64,000 nucleotides of DNA. Origin: a virus. The position numbers and the translations under genes were made by a program. Below the pieces are notes generated by a model. That model searched no databases. It was not told the DNA's origin and saw only the letters and a program-made list of their open reading frames with translations. The stretch covers positions 46,536-110,535 of the IMG/VR virus record IMGVR_UViG_3300025237_000002. One strand, written 5' to 3'. Positions 38,790-46,327 of the stretch are shown piece by piece. The stretch's first letter is position 1. Each line of letters starts with the position of its first letter.

Positions 38790-38960
38790 ATGTTATATAC
38801 AGATAAAGCAAAGATAATTAAGCAAGAGGCATTACTTCTTTTAAAAAAAGTTGGTAGTAATAAGAAGATTGGTAAGAAGGAGATGACTTGGTTCTTTAAG
38901 AAGGTTACTGACTATAAGGACACTGATGATAATATGTGGGTAACACATAAAATAGATTAG
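38790..38960 (+). CDS. Small basic protein, 56 aa
   Basis: ATG at 38790, TAG at 38958-38960. Lysine-rich (LLKKVGSNKKIGKKEMTWFFKK) helix, probably nucleic-acid binding. Supported by its own promoter 22 bases upstream. Confidence 0.6.
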   Translation: MLYTDKAKIIKQEALLLLKKVGSNKKIGKKEMTWFFKKVTDYKDTDDNMWVTHKID

Positions 38961-38966
38961 TATAAA

Positions 38967-38998
38967 TTAGGTTATGTCGAATATAAGTTGTATCTTTG
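38967..38998 (+). promoter_or_regulatory. Promoter of the 450-nt RNA
   Basis: TTAG at 38967-38970, 20 bases, TATCTTTG at 38991-38998. Confidence 0.85.
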
Positions 38999-39002
38999 TA
39001 TT

Positions 39003-39450
39003 CAACAATTACAGTAAGATGAAGTAGGTCGATTACTTTTAAAACTAACGTAGACACCTTCCCTCAGATTATGGAAAACTGATGAGCAGCTTAAGCCAAG
39101 CAATTGGATAAGGACTAACATAGATAACAAAATAATAGGATATGGTTGAGATGAGTACTTTACAATAACGAATACTATTATTTTAATTAACCTTAAAACT
39201 TAGAACTTATGAAATAAGCTAAAAGTACATTTTTAAAAAACTATTGATAACCTTTTAAAACTATGCGGTATGTTAGCACGGGCACCACCCATTGGGTGAA
39301 ACTTAAATAAGATAAATTAAAAGAAGAATGATACTGAAGGGTTAAAGACCTTCGTGCTCTCTAGTAAGGAGCCATCCGCAAGATGAAGACCAGCAGTCGG
39401 TATTATTTGAGATGTAAAAGCCCATTGATTAATTTCAATGGGCTTTTTTT
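39003..39450 (+). ncRNA. Long non-coding RNA with own promoter and terminator
   Basis: Between the promoter at 38967 and the terminator at 39416 there is no frame longer than about 10 codons after any ATG. Local hairpins include CACCC-ATT-GGGTG near 39287 and AAGGTC-type pairs around 39340-39390 (GGGTTAAAGACCTTCG, GCCATCCGCAAGATGAAG). It does not match tRNA, tmRNA, RNase P or group I/II intron cores that I could recognise by eye. Size and isolation suggest a functional structured RNA. Confidence 0.6.
39416..39450 (+). terminator. Intrinsic terminator
   Basis: AAGCCCATTGA pairs with TCAATGGGCTT and is followed by seven T. It also separates this RNA from the convergent minus gene at 39454. Confidence 0.88.
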
Positions 39451-39453
39451 ATG

Positions 39454-39828
39454 TTATAATGATTTCTTAATTAATTTATCAATTTTCTTTAATATTTTAT
39501 CATCCCATTCTTCCATGGTATCATCGTGCGGTTCTTGTCCAGTTTGCGACTCGAATTCCTGAAGCATATATTCTTTATGCTTATCCATTTCACCGTTGAT
39601 AGTTGTCCACATATCACCCCATCCAGCCTCTAAGAACTGTTCAGCCCAGTCTGGTATGTTAGAATTGAATAATTCCTTCTTTACCTTATCAATCTTAGCT
39701 AGTTTATCCAGTAGCCCTTCATTGGTAATTCCAAAACATTCATTACATACAAGTTCTTTTCCAGTTTGCCCGTCCCAAGTTCTGTAATCTTTGACTTGAG
39801 CCTCGTTTTCACAATAGTAACATTTCAT
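39454..39828 (-). CDS. Zinc-finger protein, 124 aa
   Basis: N-terminal zinc site CYYC (residues 3-6) and CNEC (28-31), followed by an acidic helical body (DWAEQFLEAGWGDMWTTINGEMDKH) and a lysine-rich end. It is the only minus-strand gene between 1 and 47 kb, and has its own promoter. Function unknown; may bind nucleic acid. Confidence 0.7.
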   Translation of the reverse strand: MKCYYCENEAQVKDYRTWDGQTGKELVCNECFGITNEGLLDKLAKIDKVKKELFNSNIPDWAEQFLEAGWGDMWTTINGEMDKHKEYMLQEFESQTGQEPHDDTMEEWDDKILKKIDKLIKKSL

Positions 39829-39855
39829 ATTATATGGTTTTAATTAAACATACTG

Positions 39856-39887
39856 CAAATATACAACTAATAATTCAATCTCACAAA
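39856..39887 (-). promoter_or_regulatory. Promoter, Bacteroidota type
   Basis: Minus strand TTTG (39884-39887), 20 bases, TATATTTG (39856-39863). The leader then carries ATGTTTAATTAAAACCA, also used at 40.6, 45.8 and 46.1 kb. Confidence 0.82.
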
Positions 39888-39957
39888 TAAAATATCTTGC
39901 TTAAGGTGCGTGAATAGCGGCTTAAGCAGAGGTTAGCTGCTAGAGCGTGAAGATAAA

Positions 39958-39989
39958 TTTGCCAGGTCCAAAATAAAGTTGTATCTTTG
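39958..39989 (+). promoter_or_regulatory. Promoter, Bacteroidota type
   Basis: TTTG at 39958-39961, 20 bases, TATCTTTG at 39982-39989; start codon 40011. Confidence 0.82.
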
Positions 39990-40010
39990 AGGTATAAATA
40001 AATAAACAAT

Positions 40011-40286
40011 ATGAAAACGATACCTAATAATTTTGGAGTGAAAATTACCTCAGCAGATTTTGCTAGTAGTGATTATGGTAATATTAATGATTGTTCATTA
40101 GCAAAAGCAATAAAAAGAAAATTCCCTAATCATAGTGTGAATTGTGGAGCTTCTACTGTTAATATAGGTGATATTGAATTTGATATAGTTGATGTTAATA
40201 ATCAAATATGTATTAGAACTCAATCAAATTTACCAGTTAAGGGGTTTAATGTTAGATTAAACAAATCAGAATTTCAATGGAATTAA
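40011..40286 (+). CDS. Hypothetical protein, 91 aa
   Basis: Small beta-rich protein (NFGVKITSADFASSDYGNIND; CGASTVNIGDIEFDIVDVNNQ). Ends KSEFQWN. Followed 16 bases later by the next gene of the unit. Confidence 0.65.
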   Translation: MKTIPNNFGVKITSADFASSDYGNINDCSLAKAIKRKFPNHSVNCGASTVNIGDIEFDIVDVNNQICIRTQSNLPVKGFNVRLNKSEFQWN

Positions 40287-40302
40287 TCTTAAATTAGATA
40301 AA

Positions 40303-40512
40303 ATGAAAACTAAAACCGTACAAGTACAAATCACTAAGACTTATTACAAATCTACTACAGCTGAAGTAGAAGTACCTGAACATTTAACGGATGATGAACT
40401 TCATACGTATATTGAACAGCAAGAGGCTAAGGATTCAGAATTATCTGATAGGTTGGCTGATGCATCTCTAAATGAGGATTTAGATGGAATAGAAATAGAA
40501 GTCTTATTTTAA
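40303..40512 (+). CDS. Hypothetical acidic protein, 69 aa
   Basis: N-terminal strands (KTKTVQVQITKTYYKSTTAEVEVPE) and an acidic helix. Leader TTAAATTAGATAAAATG recurs before 44742. Confidence 0.65.
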   Translation: MKTKTVQVQITKTYYKSTTAEVEVPEHLTDDELHTYIEQQEAKDSELSDRLADASLNEDLDGIEIEVLF

Positions 40513-40537
40513 ATAAAACAAAATGAAAGAACTTTTA

Positions 40538-40569
40538 TTTGGTAGAACCAGATATTAGTTGTATATTTG
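40538..40569 (+). promoter_or_regulatory. Promoter, Bacteroidota type
   Basis: TTTG at 40538-40541, 20 bases, TATATTTG at 40562-40569; start codon 40598. Confidence 0.85.
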
Positions 40570-40597
40570 CAGTATGTTTAATTAAAACCACAATCAC

Positions 40598-41140
40598 ATG
40601 AGTGCAACAGTTTACGATATTCCAGAAAAATTTAAAAAGACACTTCCTAATATCTTCGATGACAATGACTTTGAGCAGTATGAAAAGCTTGAGAAGGAAT
40701 GGATTGGACGACTATCAAATTACATTAGAGATAATTATGGTTCAGGTCAATACGTAGGACGAACAATTCGTTTTCCTGTGGCTGATGGCGAAGGTATCTA
40801 TATGGTAATGAGAACGTCACCAGTACAATTAATTCACTTACCTTTGATGGATGGTTACCAAAGTGAGTTTGCACATTTAATGACAGCTAAAGAGGTTAAG
40901 AAAAGAATAGATGCTTCCGATAGAATGACAGCTTACTTAAATTCTTGGAAATCTCAAACGGTTGGTGATGTTAATAAGGTAATTGAAGCTCACGGGATTA
41001 AATCTGATGAACCTAGAGAGGGTTATCAATTAGTTGAGTGGTTAAACGTTAAATACCTATTACCAACTTACGAATCAAAGCACGGTTATGACCACGGAAT
41101 TTATAAATATTTATGTAACTTGAAGTTACGTACAGTTTAA
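40598..41140 (+). CDS. Hypothetical protein, 180 aa
   Basis: Soluble alpha/beta protein with GQYVGRTIRFPVADGEGIYMVMRTSPVQLIHLPLMDGYQ as a distinctive central beta sheet and a helical C-terminus. The pattern resembles conserved hypothetical proteins of phages and plasmids; function unknown. Confidence 0.68.
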   Translation: MSATVYDIPEKFKKTLPNIFDDNDFEQYEKLEKEWIGRLSNYIRDNYGSGQYVGRTIRFPVADGEGIYMVMRTSPVQLIHLPLMDGYQSEFAHLMTAKEVKKRIDASDRMTAYLNSWKSQTVGDVNKVIEAHGIKSDEPREGYQLVEWLNVKYLLPTYESKHGYDHGIYKYLCNLKLRTV

Positions 41141-41158
41141 TTTAGATAAAACAAGATT

Positions 41159-41458
41159 ATGAAACCAATCACATATAAGTACAAGAATTTCGATATTACA
41201 ATTTATGATTTCCAAGGTGATAATCATATAAACGTCACTTGCAGTTTAGAGGGTAAGTCTTTCAATAGAGCTTATGAAGTTAAACAGGAAGTTGAATCTA
41301 TTGTTATAGACGAGGAATATGTTTACCTGAATGACGGTGACGAGAATCAATTTGTAATCAAATTTGAAGGTGAGTCTTGTTTGATTATTGACACCTTTGA
41401 TAATAGAGGTGAGCATCTTGAAGTGATTGGATGTCATGACTTTTATGATGACGTTTAA
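41159..41458 (+). CDS. Hypothetical acidic protein, 99 aa
   Basis: Beta-rich and acidic (YLNDGDENQFVIKFEGESCLIIDTFDN). Shares a transcript with the gene before it (18-base gap). Not recognised. Confidence 0.63.
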   Translation: MKPITYKYKNFDITIYDFQGDNHINVTCSLEGKSFNRAYEVKQEVESIVIDEEYVYLNDGDENQFVIKFEGESCLIIDTFDNRGEHLEVIGCHDFYDDV

Positions 41459-41459
41459 A

Positions 41460-41491
41460 TTAGGTAGAACCAAATAAAAGTTGTATCTTTG
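41460..41491 (+). promoter_or_regulatory. Promoter, Bacteroidota type
   Basis: TTAG at 41460-41463, two bases after the preceding stop; 20 bases, TATCTTTG at 41484-41491. Confidence 0.87.
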
Positions 41492-41512
41492 ATGTAAGCA
41501 AAACAAATCATT

Positions 41513-41755
41513 ATGAAAAGACACGCAAAGAAAGCATTTACTGAATTAAAGAACTTAGGCTGTCCTGTAAAGGAGTGGCACGATGATTCCAGAGGTCATT
41601 TCTGGATTGATGCAGAAGAGCCTGAAGCTAACGAATGGTTAGATTACTGGAATGATGACTTCAGTGGTTCTGAGAAATTAGTTGAGATTCTGGAGAAAAA
41701 TGATTTATATTTTGAGTGGGAAAACTCAGCTATCGCAAATGTTTATGACAATTAA
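41513..41755 (+). CDS. Hypothetical acidic protein, 80 aa
   Basis: Begins MKRHAKKAFTELKNLGCPVKEW and contains RGHFWIDAEEPEANEWLDYW, a pattern widespread in small phage/plasmid proteins with a GHFWI motif. Function unknown. Confidence 0.65.
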   Translation: MKRHAKKAFTELKNLGCPVKEWHDDSRGHFWIDAEEPEANEWLDYWNDDFSGSEKLVEILEKNDLYFEWENSAIANVYDN

Positions 41756-41768
41756 AACAATCACAACT

Positions 41769-41948
41769 ATGAGTAAATTAACAGCAGAAAAAACAGAATG
41801 GTCTACGGACGAATTAACTGAGGACTTTAAAGTAATTGGGTTTGGACATGGCTATTGTGCTGTGGAGCGAAAATCAGATGGACAGAAAGGTTCTTTTGAT
41901 TTTGGTGGAAGACCACGTAAGTATTTTAATTTTGTAAAAAGCAATTAG
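41769..41948 (+). CDS. Small hypothetical protein, 59 aa
   Basis: Start at ATG 41769 (MSKLTAEKTEWSTDELTEDF), preceded by an ACAATCACAACT leader. Contains FKVIGFGHGYCAVERKSDGQKGSFDF, a compact beta hairpin. An earlier in-frame ATG lies inside the upstream gene. Confidence 0.62.
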   Translation: MSKLTAEKTEWSTDELTEDFKVIGFGHGYCAVERKSDGQKGSFDFGGRPRKYFNFVKSN

Positions 41949-41969
41949 ATTTAACTAAAACAAGATATT

Positions 41970-42284
41970 ATGAATAGTCCAATAGCAAGTGTAGGTGAAG
42001 TAAATTTACAGACTGGTGAATTTGAATACGGTGATATATATGATTTTTGGGGTGAAGATACTACCTATGAAGTATATCGCACTAAAACTAATGAATACCG
42101 TGTAGTATCCACAGCGGGATTAGAACCAATAGTACCAATAGGGGAAACTGGTAAATTTCAAGAAGACCAAACTGGTGAGTATTTATTTACTGGTGAATGT
42201 ATTTTTGTTGCATCTGGAAATGATGGATTAAAACAAATTCAAAAAGAATATGGTACTCTAATTCAAATGGGGTGTTATAAATAA
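41970..42284 (+). CDS. Hypothetical protein, 104 aa
   Basis: Tyr/Glu/Gly-rich beta protein (GEFEYGDIYDFWGEDTTYEVY). Leader GATTTAACTAAAACAAGA upstream. Not recognised. Confidence 0.63.
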   Translation: MNSPIASVGEVNLQTGEFEYGDIYDFWGEDTTYEVYRTKTNEYRVVSTAGLEPIVPIGETGKFQEDQTGEYLFTGECIFVASGNDGLKQIQKEYGTLIQMGCYK

Positions 42285-42314
42285 GATAGATTAAGTTTAA
42301 CTAAAAACCAACCA

Positions 42315-42761
42315 ATGCCAGAAGATATAGCCAAATTAGAAAAAGAATTAGCTTGGTATAAAGCATATGCCGACCACATTCAATCAACAAATCCTAGAGA
42401 GCATAATTGCGCTTGTGAAGTTGCTGATGATATAACAGATGATACAGAATATCCTTATTCTGAGGGAGATGATTATTGGACACTTCAAGAACCCGCTGAA
42501 CTAGAATATGAAGACAATTCTGGATTTTTCCAGAATGGGATTGTGGCTATTCAGAGCTGTTGGGATGACCAAAGCAAAGACTTTCACAGAGAGGACAGCG
42601 AAAGATTATATTTCAATTCCTTAGAAGAGGTACTAAAGCATTCGAGTTATAGGTATGAGTTTATCAAAGTTGAATGTTTTGATAGTGCCTATGAAGACAT
42701 TGATGATGGTGACTATTTTGTTGCTGTTGAAGAAACAGGTAAATTTCAAAAATCATATTAA
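42315..42761 (+). CDS. Hypothetical acidic protein, 148 aa
   Basis: Acidic throughout (EVADDITDDTEYPYSEGDDYW), with CACEV near residue 34. One base before the next gene. Not recognised. Confidence 0.63.
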   Translation: MPEDIAKLEKELAWYKAYADHIQSTNPREHNCACEVADDITDDTEYPYSEGDDYWTLQEPAELEYEDNSGFFQNGIVAIQSCWDDQSKDFHREDSERLYFNSLEEVLKHSSYRYEFIKVECFDSAYEDIDDGDYFVAVEETGKFQKSY

Positions 42762-42762
42762 G

Positions 42763-42993
42763 ATGGCAAAAATAATATATAAGAGAGTATTCCAGATGGG
42801 ATTTGATATTGCTGAAGGTGATGTGCCTGATGGTGAAAGTGAGTCGTTATTTAACGCAATAACCAATTTAATTGATAATTTCTATGATATTAACGGCAAG
42901 CGAGTTGAATTCATGTCGGTTGGTTGTGATAACTCAGAAGACATGAGTCATGCTTATGGTGAAAGAGAAATGGCTGAAATAAATAAGAATTAA
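42763..42993 (+). CDS. Hypothetical protein, 76 aa
   Basis: Start at ATG 42763 (MAKIIYKRVFQMGFDIAEGD). Helical and acidic; the frame extends upstream into the preceding gene but that part looks like a shadow. Confidence 0.6.
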   Translation: MAKIIYKRVFQMGFDIAEGDVPDGESESLFNAITNLIDNFYDINGKRVEFMSVGCDNSEDMSHAYGEREMAEINKN

Positions 42994-43008
42994 TCCAATA
43001 ATTAGTTG

Positions 43009-43016
43009 TATCTTTG
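43009..43016 (+). promoter_or_regulatory. Possible promoter, -7 only
   Basis: TATCTTTG at 43009-43016 with no TTTG/TTAG at the expected position. ATG of the next gene follows after 4 bases. Confidence 0.5.
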
Positions 43017-43020
43017 TATT

Positions 43021-43212
43021 ATGGAAGAACCAGTAGATTTATTCGAGCAATACGAAACGTTACCACAAGAGGTACAAGACATCTTATTAGAATTTGGTGA
43101 TACTTGTGGTTATATAGAATGTGATGAATTATTACAAAAATTGAAACCTTTAGGTTATACCTTTGAGTATGGATTATCAGGTGAGCCTTATGATTTAACT
43201 AAGATAAATTAA
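43021..43212 (+). CDS. Small acidic protein, 63 aa
   Basis: Start at ATG 43021, nearly leaderless. Begins MEEPVDLFEQYETLPQEVQD, with FEQYExLPxEVQ as in small conserved phage proteins. Acidic helical; function unknown. Confidence 0.62.
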   Translation: MEEPVDLFEQYETLPQEVQDILLEFGDTCGYIECDELLQKLKPLGYTFEYGLSGEPYDLTKIN

Positions 43213-43243
43213 GATTACAAGTTTAACTAAAAACCAAACCACA

Positions 43244-43702
43244 ATGATTTACGTATTAAGAGCCGTTAATGGCATAAGTATAAATGGAAAGGAATTCTTA
43301 TTGGACGACAAAGGTCAACCATTAGAATTTAATGATACACGCCAAGCTAAGGACTTCCTTAGAGATAATGGTGTTGATTTAACAGACGATGAGATGGAAG
43401 ATAGTTTCCACTTTGAGGATAAAGAACTTCACAAGATACCAGTAAAAAATATCATATTCGTGTTTACAGTACAAGATGGTGATTCGCAAAGAACTGAATA
43501 CCAGACAGAAGAGGTGGACGCTAAATTGACGGATGAAGAGATTGATGCAAGAGGTGATGAACTTAATAGGATGAACTTTCCAAGTGAGGAATTATCCAAG
43601 GGGTTTTTCTGGGACTCTTCATGGGAGACAGCGGGATGCTATTCTAGGTTTGTAGAGTTACCAGATACAGAGTCTTTCAAGATAATCCAGGGAATTATCT
43701 AA
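43244..43702 (+). CDS. Hypothetical acidic protein, 152 aa
   Basis: Begins MIYVLRAVNGISINGKEFLLD, beta-rich, then acidic (DDEMEDSFHFEDKE). C-terminal FFWDSSWETAGCYSRFVELPD is aromatic. Leader AGTTTAACTAAAAACCAAAC precedes it. Confidence 0.63.
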   Translation: MIYVLRAVNGISINGKEFLLDDKGQPLEFNDTRQAKDFLRDNGVDLTDDEMEDSFHFEDKELHKIPVKNIIFVFTVQDGDSQRTEYQTEEVDAKLTDEEIDARGDELNRMNFPSEELSKGFFWDSSWETAGCYSRFVELPDTESFKIIQGII

Positions 43703-43707
43703 AAATG

Positions 43708-43739
43708 TTTGGTAGTCTCGAAGATAACTCTTATCTTTG
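43708..43739 (+). promoter_or_regulatory. Promoter, Bacteroidota type
   Basis: TTTG at 43708-43711, 20 bases, TATCTTTG at 43732-43739; start codon 43763. Confidence 0.87.
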
Positions 43740-43762
43740 CAGAGAACAAAACAATCATACGA

Positions 43763-44653
43763 ATGAAATACAAAATTCCAAAAAACTTATTATCAACTCA
43801 AAACAGCAAAACTGTAAAGGGTGAAAAGTTTGGGTACACTACGTACATTATGTACTTAGCACCACACAAACAAAACTCTAAAGGGGTTAACCTTTGTGCC
43901 AAGGCTACAAAGGGCTGTGCCGAAGCTTGTTTATTTAAGTCAGGAGCTGCAAGGTTCGACCAAGTACAACAAGGTAAAATTAATAAGACCGAATATTTCT
44001 TAGCAAACCGTAGACTTTTTATGTCACAATTGGCAAATGAAATTAAAGGTATTGAACATAAGCATTCAATCGTTGAAGGTGAGAAGGTTTTATCATTCAA
44101 CAAATCAGTATTGCGATATAAGAACTTTGCAATCCGTTTGAACGGTACAAGTGATTTTCCTTTTGAGAATTTAAGAATTTTCAAACGTACTGCGACTGGT
44201 GAAATTTGGACGTATAAAAAGCCAAGTAAGAACTTGTTAAACATCTTCGAATTGTTTCCTGAAATTCAGTTTTACGATTACACGAAATTAGACAAGAGAT
44301 TTAGCAAAATTCAATCTCGTAACTATCACTTAACATTTTCAAGAAGTGAAGATAACCAAGTTGAAAGTGTAGACTTATTAAATAGAGGTTACAATGTAGC
44401 TGTAGTATTTGGTATTAAAGATGAAAGCGACTTACCTAATGAATATTTAGGGTTTCCAGTAGTAAATGGAGATGAAAGCGATTTACGTTTCTTAGATGAA
44501 GGTAATGTAATTGTAGGGCTTAAATATAAGCTTATGACTGGTAAAGGAACAGCGGGGCAAAATGCAATTATGTTAAGAGACAATCCGTTTATAGTTGGGG
44601 CTGCAGATTTTGACAAACCTAAAAAAGAATTGGTTAAAAGTTTGGTAGAGTAG
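43763..44653 (+). CDS. GP88-like phage protein (PF17338 type), 296 aa
   Basis: Start at ATG 43763 (MKYKIPKNLLSTQNSK) behind an ACAATCATACGA leader. The cysteine cluster C45-x6-C52-x3-C56 (LCAKATKGCAEACLF) and the later RLNGTSDFPFENL match the phage gene product 88 family, in which CxxxxxGCxxxCL is followed by RLNGTSD. Function of that family is unknown; the three cysteines could bind zinc or an iron-sulfur cluster. Full family length (about 250-300). The TTTG of the next promoter overlaps its last codons. Confidence 0.75.
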   Translation: MKYKIPKNLLSTQNSKTVKGEKFGYTTYIMYLAPHKQNSKGVNLCAKATKGCAEACLFKSGAARFDQVQQGKINKTEYFLANRRLFMSQLANEIKGIEHKHSIVEGEKVLSFNKSVLRYKNFAIRLNGTSDFPFENLRIFKRTATGEIWTYKKPSKNLLNIFELFPEIQFYDYTKLDKRFSKIQSRNYHLTFSRSEDNQVESVDLLNRGYNVAVVFGIKDESDLPNEYLGFPVVNGDESDLRFLDEGNVIVGLKYKLMTGKGTAGQNAIMLRDNPFIVGAADFDKPKKELVKSLVE

Positions 44654-44672
44654 AATAAAAGTATTATCTTTG
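44641..44672 (+). promoter_or_regulatory. Promoter, overlapping the upstream gene end
   Basis: TTTG at 44641-44644 within the last codons of the GP88-like gene; 20 bases, TATCTTTG at 44665-44672. The leader holds an ATCGGT/ACCGAT inverted repeat. Confidence 0.85.
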
Positions 44673-44741
44673 TATCGGTGAAAGCATTAAGTTAGTAACC
44701 GATTTAACTAAAATTAAACCACACATCTTAAATTAGATAAA

Positions 44742-45125
44742 ATGAAATTTACATACACAAACTCAACAAATACAATCTGGACCTCCTTTGACTGTGGTGA
44801 GGTTGAAGCGAATAACCATCACGAAGCTTTAATTAAAGCTGAAGCTGAACTACAGGTGAAATTAGATATCGTCAACGCTGCACTAGCTGCTAATCCAGAA
44901 ACAAGAGGGGTGACCATTGAGATGAACATGGATAACATAGAAGTTACCCCAGTGAAGAGTTTCAATCACGTAATGAATTTCAATTTCACAGTTGAATCGG
45001 ATTCTGAAGACGCACCTAACACGAATGAAATTCGAAATGGTCTCACCAAGGGTATTGATGCCCTGAAGAATGACCCTATCGAGCTTTTAGAACGGACCGT
45101 AATTACGGATACAGTCGAAAGTTAA
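44742..45125 (+). CDS. Hypothetical acidic protein, 127 aa
   Basis: Begins MKFTYTNSTNTIWTSFDCGE, with a helix EAELQVKLDIVNAALAANPE and strand ATRGVTIEMNMD. Acidic C-terminus. Immediately followed by the structured RNA at 45126. Confidence 0.65.
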   Translation: MKFTYTNSTNTIWTSFDCGEVEANNHHEALIKAEAELQVKLDIVNAALAANPETRGVTIEMNMDNIEVTPVKSFNHVMNFNFTVESDSEDAPNTNEIRNGLTKGIDALKNDPIELLERTVITDTVES

Positions 45126-45253
45126 CAATATTAGGACCTATGGTATGAGGGTGCCATGGGTCCAGCGGTATAAGCAGCTGGTCGAAGCTTGAAAACTACA
45201 GACCGTTTTAGTTAAACATGTGGTCTGGGGTGGTTCCCAGACCACTTTTTTTT
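45126..45253 (+). ncRNA. Structured RNA with alternative hairpins and terminator
   Basis: Hairpin 1 pairs 45134-45143 with 45154-45163 (10 bp, one G-U). A second hairpin, CCAGC (45162-45166) with GCTGG (45177-45181), shares bases 45162-45163 with the first, so the two compete. A 10-bp terminator ends it. It is either a 3' untranslated switch of the gene before it or a separate processed RNA. Confidence 0.6.
45220..45253 (+). terminator. Strong intrinsic terminator
   Basis: GTGGTCTGGG (45220-45229) pairs perfectly with CCCAGACCAC (45236-45245), followed by eight T. Confidence 0.93.
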
Positions 45254-45260
45254 GTTTATA

Positions 45261-45292
45261 TTTGGTGGTTACAAATAAAAGTTGTATCTTTG
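45261..45292 (+). promoter_or_regulatory. Promoter, Bacteroidota type
   Basis: TTTG at 45261-45264, eight bases after the terminator; 20 bases, TATCTTTG at 45285-45292. Confidence 0.87.
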
Positions 45293-45308
45293 TATTAAAT
45301 AAAACACA

Positions 45309-45560
45309 ATGACAGTTAATCACAATGAATACCGTTTATTTGAATATAATAATAACCCATCACATGGTGATAAATATATCTTAGGAGATGTAGTTATTAC
45401 TGAAGAAAATGGTGAAGAACAAATTGGGGTTATCATTCAATGTCACGGTAAAGATGAGTATCGAACCGACCAATTTGGTAATACTTGTGCTGACTTAATT
45501 CGTTTGGCAACGGATAAGGAGATTCACAAAATAAAACCAGAATTATTTAAAACTAGATAA
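45309..45560 (+). CDS. Hypothetical protein, 83 aa
   Basis: Beta-rich (DKYILGDVVITEENGEEQIGVIIQCHGKDEYRTDQFGN), ending with a helix. The pattern YxLGDVVxxxEGxEQIGVIxQxHxxDEYRTDxxGN is one I associate with conserved hypothetical phage proteins. Function unknown. Confidence 0.68.
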   Translation: MTVNHNEYRLFEYNNNPSHGDKYILGDVVITEENGEEQIGVIIQCHGKDEYRTDQFGNTCADLIRLATDKEIHKIKPELFKTR

Positions 45561-45561
45561 T

Positions 45562-45780
45562 ATGAATATTATAGACGAACTAATCACTATTGGTAACTGG
45601 GCTAAAAGCTGTAAGACCAAAGAGCAGTTAATGTTAGTTAAAAGATTTCTAGATAAGAAAGCTACATCACCTCACACTAAATTCCCAAAACACTTAGCAG
45701 TTAAGGTACATTATAATTTAGGTATTGTTGATGGCATTATTTTAACTTTATCTAAAACAAGATTTGGTGAATCCAAATAA
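45562..45780 (+). CDS. Hypothetical helical protein, 72 aa
   Basis: Helical (MNIIDELITIGNWAKSCKTKEQLMLVKRFLD). Its C-terminus KTRFGESK is encoded by the upstream part of the next promoter, so the stop lies between -33 and -7. Confidence 0.65.
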   Translation: MNIIDELITIGNWAKSCKTKEQLMLVKRFLDKKATSPHTKFPKHLAVKVHYNLGIVDGIILTLSKTRFGESK

Positions 45781-45794
45781 AAGTTGTATCTTTG
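45763..45794 (+). promoter_or_regulatory. Promoter overlapping the upstream gene end
   Basis: TTTG at 45763-45766 (inside the gene), TAA stop at 45778-45780, TATCTTTG at 45787-45794. Confidence 0.87.
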
Positions 45795-45822
45795 CAATAT
45801 GTTTAATTAAAACCAAACCACA

Positions 45823-46038
45823 ATGGCACAAGGACAAAAACAATACTTAGTAAAATGGGAGATTGACATAACAGCAAGCTCACCACAAGAGGCTGCAAAG
45901 CAAGCCCTTGAAATCCAACGAGATAAAAATTCAGAAGCTCTAATGTTTGATGTACTCGAACAGGCTACTAATTCAGAGACGGCTGTTAGCTTACTGGGTG
46001 AATTTCATAAAGAGAACGGGCTTATTGAATTACCTTAA
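45823..46038 (+). CDS. Hypothetical protein, 71 aa
   Basis: MAQGQKQYLVKWEIDITASSPQEAAKQALEIQRD follows the widespread pattern YxVxWEIDIxAxxPxEAAxxALxIQRD of small phage and plasmid proteins of unknown function. Leader ATGTTTAATTAAAACCAAAC upstream. Confidence 0.7.
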   Translation: MAQGQKQYLVKWEIDITASSPQEAAKQALEIQRDKNSEALMFDVLEQATNSETAVSLLGEFHKENGLIELP

Positions 46039-46055
46039 GTTTATCTAAAACAAGA

Positions 46056-46087
46056 TTTGGTAGATTAAAATAAAAGTTGTATATTTG
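46056..46087 (+). promoter_or_regulatory. Promoter, Bacteroidota type
   Basis: TTTG at 46056-46059, 20 bases, TATATTTG at 46080-46087; start codon 46117. Confidence 0.87.
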
Positions 46088-46116
46088 AATATGTTTAATT
46101 AAAACCACAAACCACA

Positions 46117-46326
46117 ATGTCAACAAGAATTGATAAAATGTTAGACCTTATTTGTTTTAATCACGAAAAGGATGCAGTAGTAGAAAGTGCTAAGTTATTA
46201 ATGAAACTCGATAATATAGAGGATAAAACACAAATGCTTGACCATGTATTGGGAGATGATGAATACCCAATTGAGCAATTCGAATATACATTTACAGTTC
46301 AGGACTTTTTAACTTATATCACTTAA
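46117..46326 (+). CDS. Small helical protein, 69 aa
   Basis: Acidic, helical (STRIDKMLDLICFNHEKDAVVESAKLLMKL). One base before the next gene. Not recognised. Confidence 0.62.
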   Translation: MSTRIDKMLDLICFNHEKDAVVESAKLLMKLDNIEDKTQMLDHVLGDDEYPIEQFEYTFTVQDFLTYIT

Positions 46327-46327
46327 T

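Noticed and set aside
39060-39110. CTGATGAG in the long RNA as a hammerhead ribozyme core
   Set aside because: The GAAA and cleavage-site stem expected after CTGATGA are missing.
39340-39410. Group I or II intron core in the long RNA
   Set aside because: Phrases such as GCAAGATGAAGACC only loosely resemble an intron S element; P7 and domain V patterns are not present and no split gene flanks it.
45160-45210. tRNA in the structured RNA at 45.1 kb
   Set aside because: The AGC...GGTA D-arm-like piece lacks an anticodon arm, TTC loop and acceptor stem.
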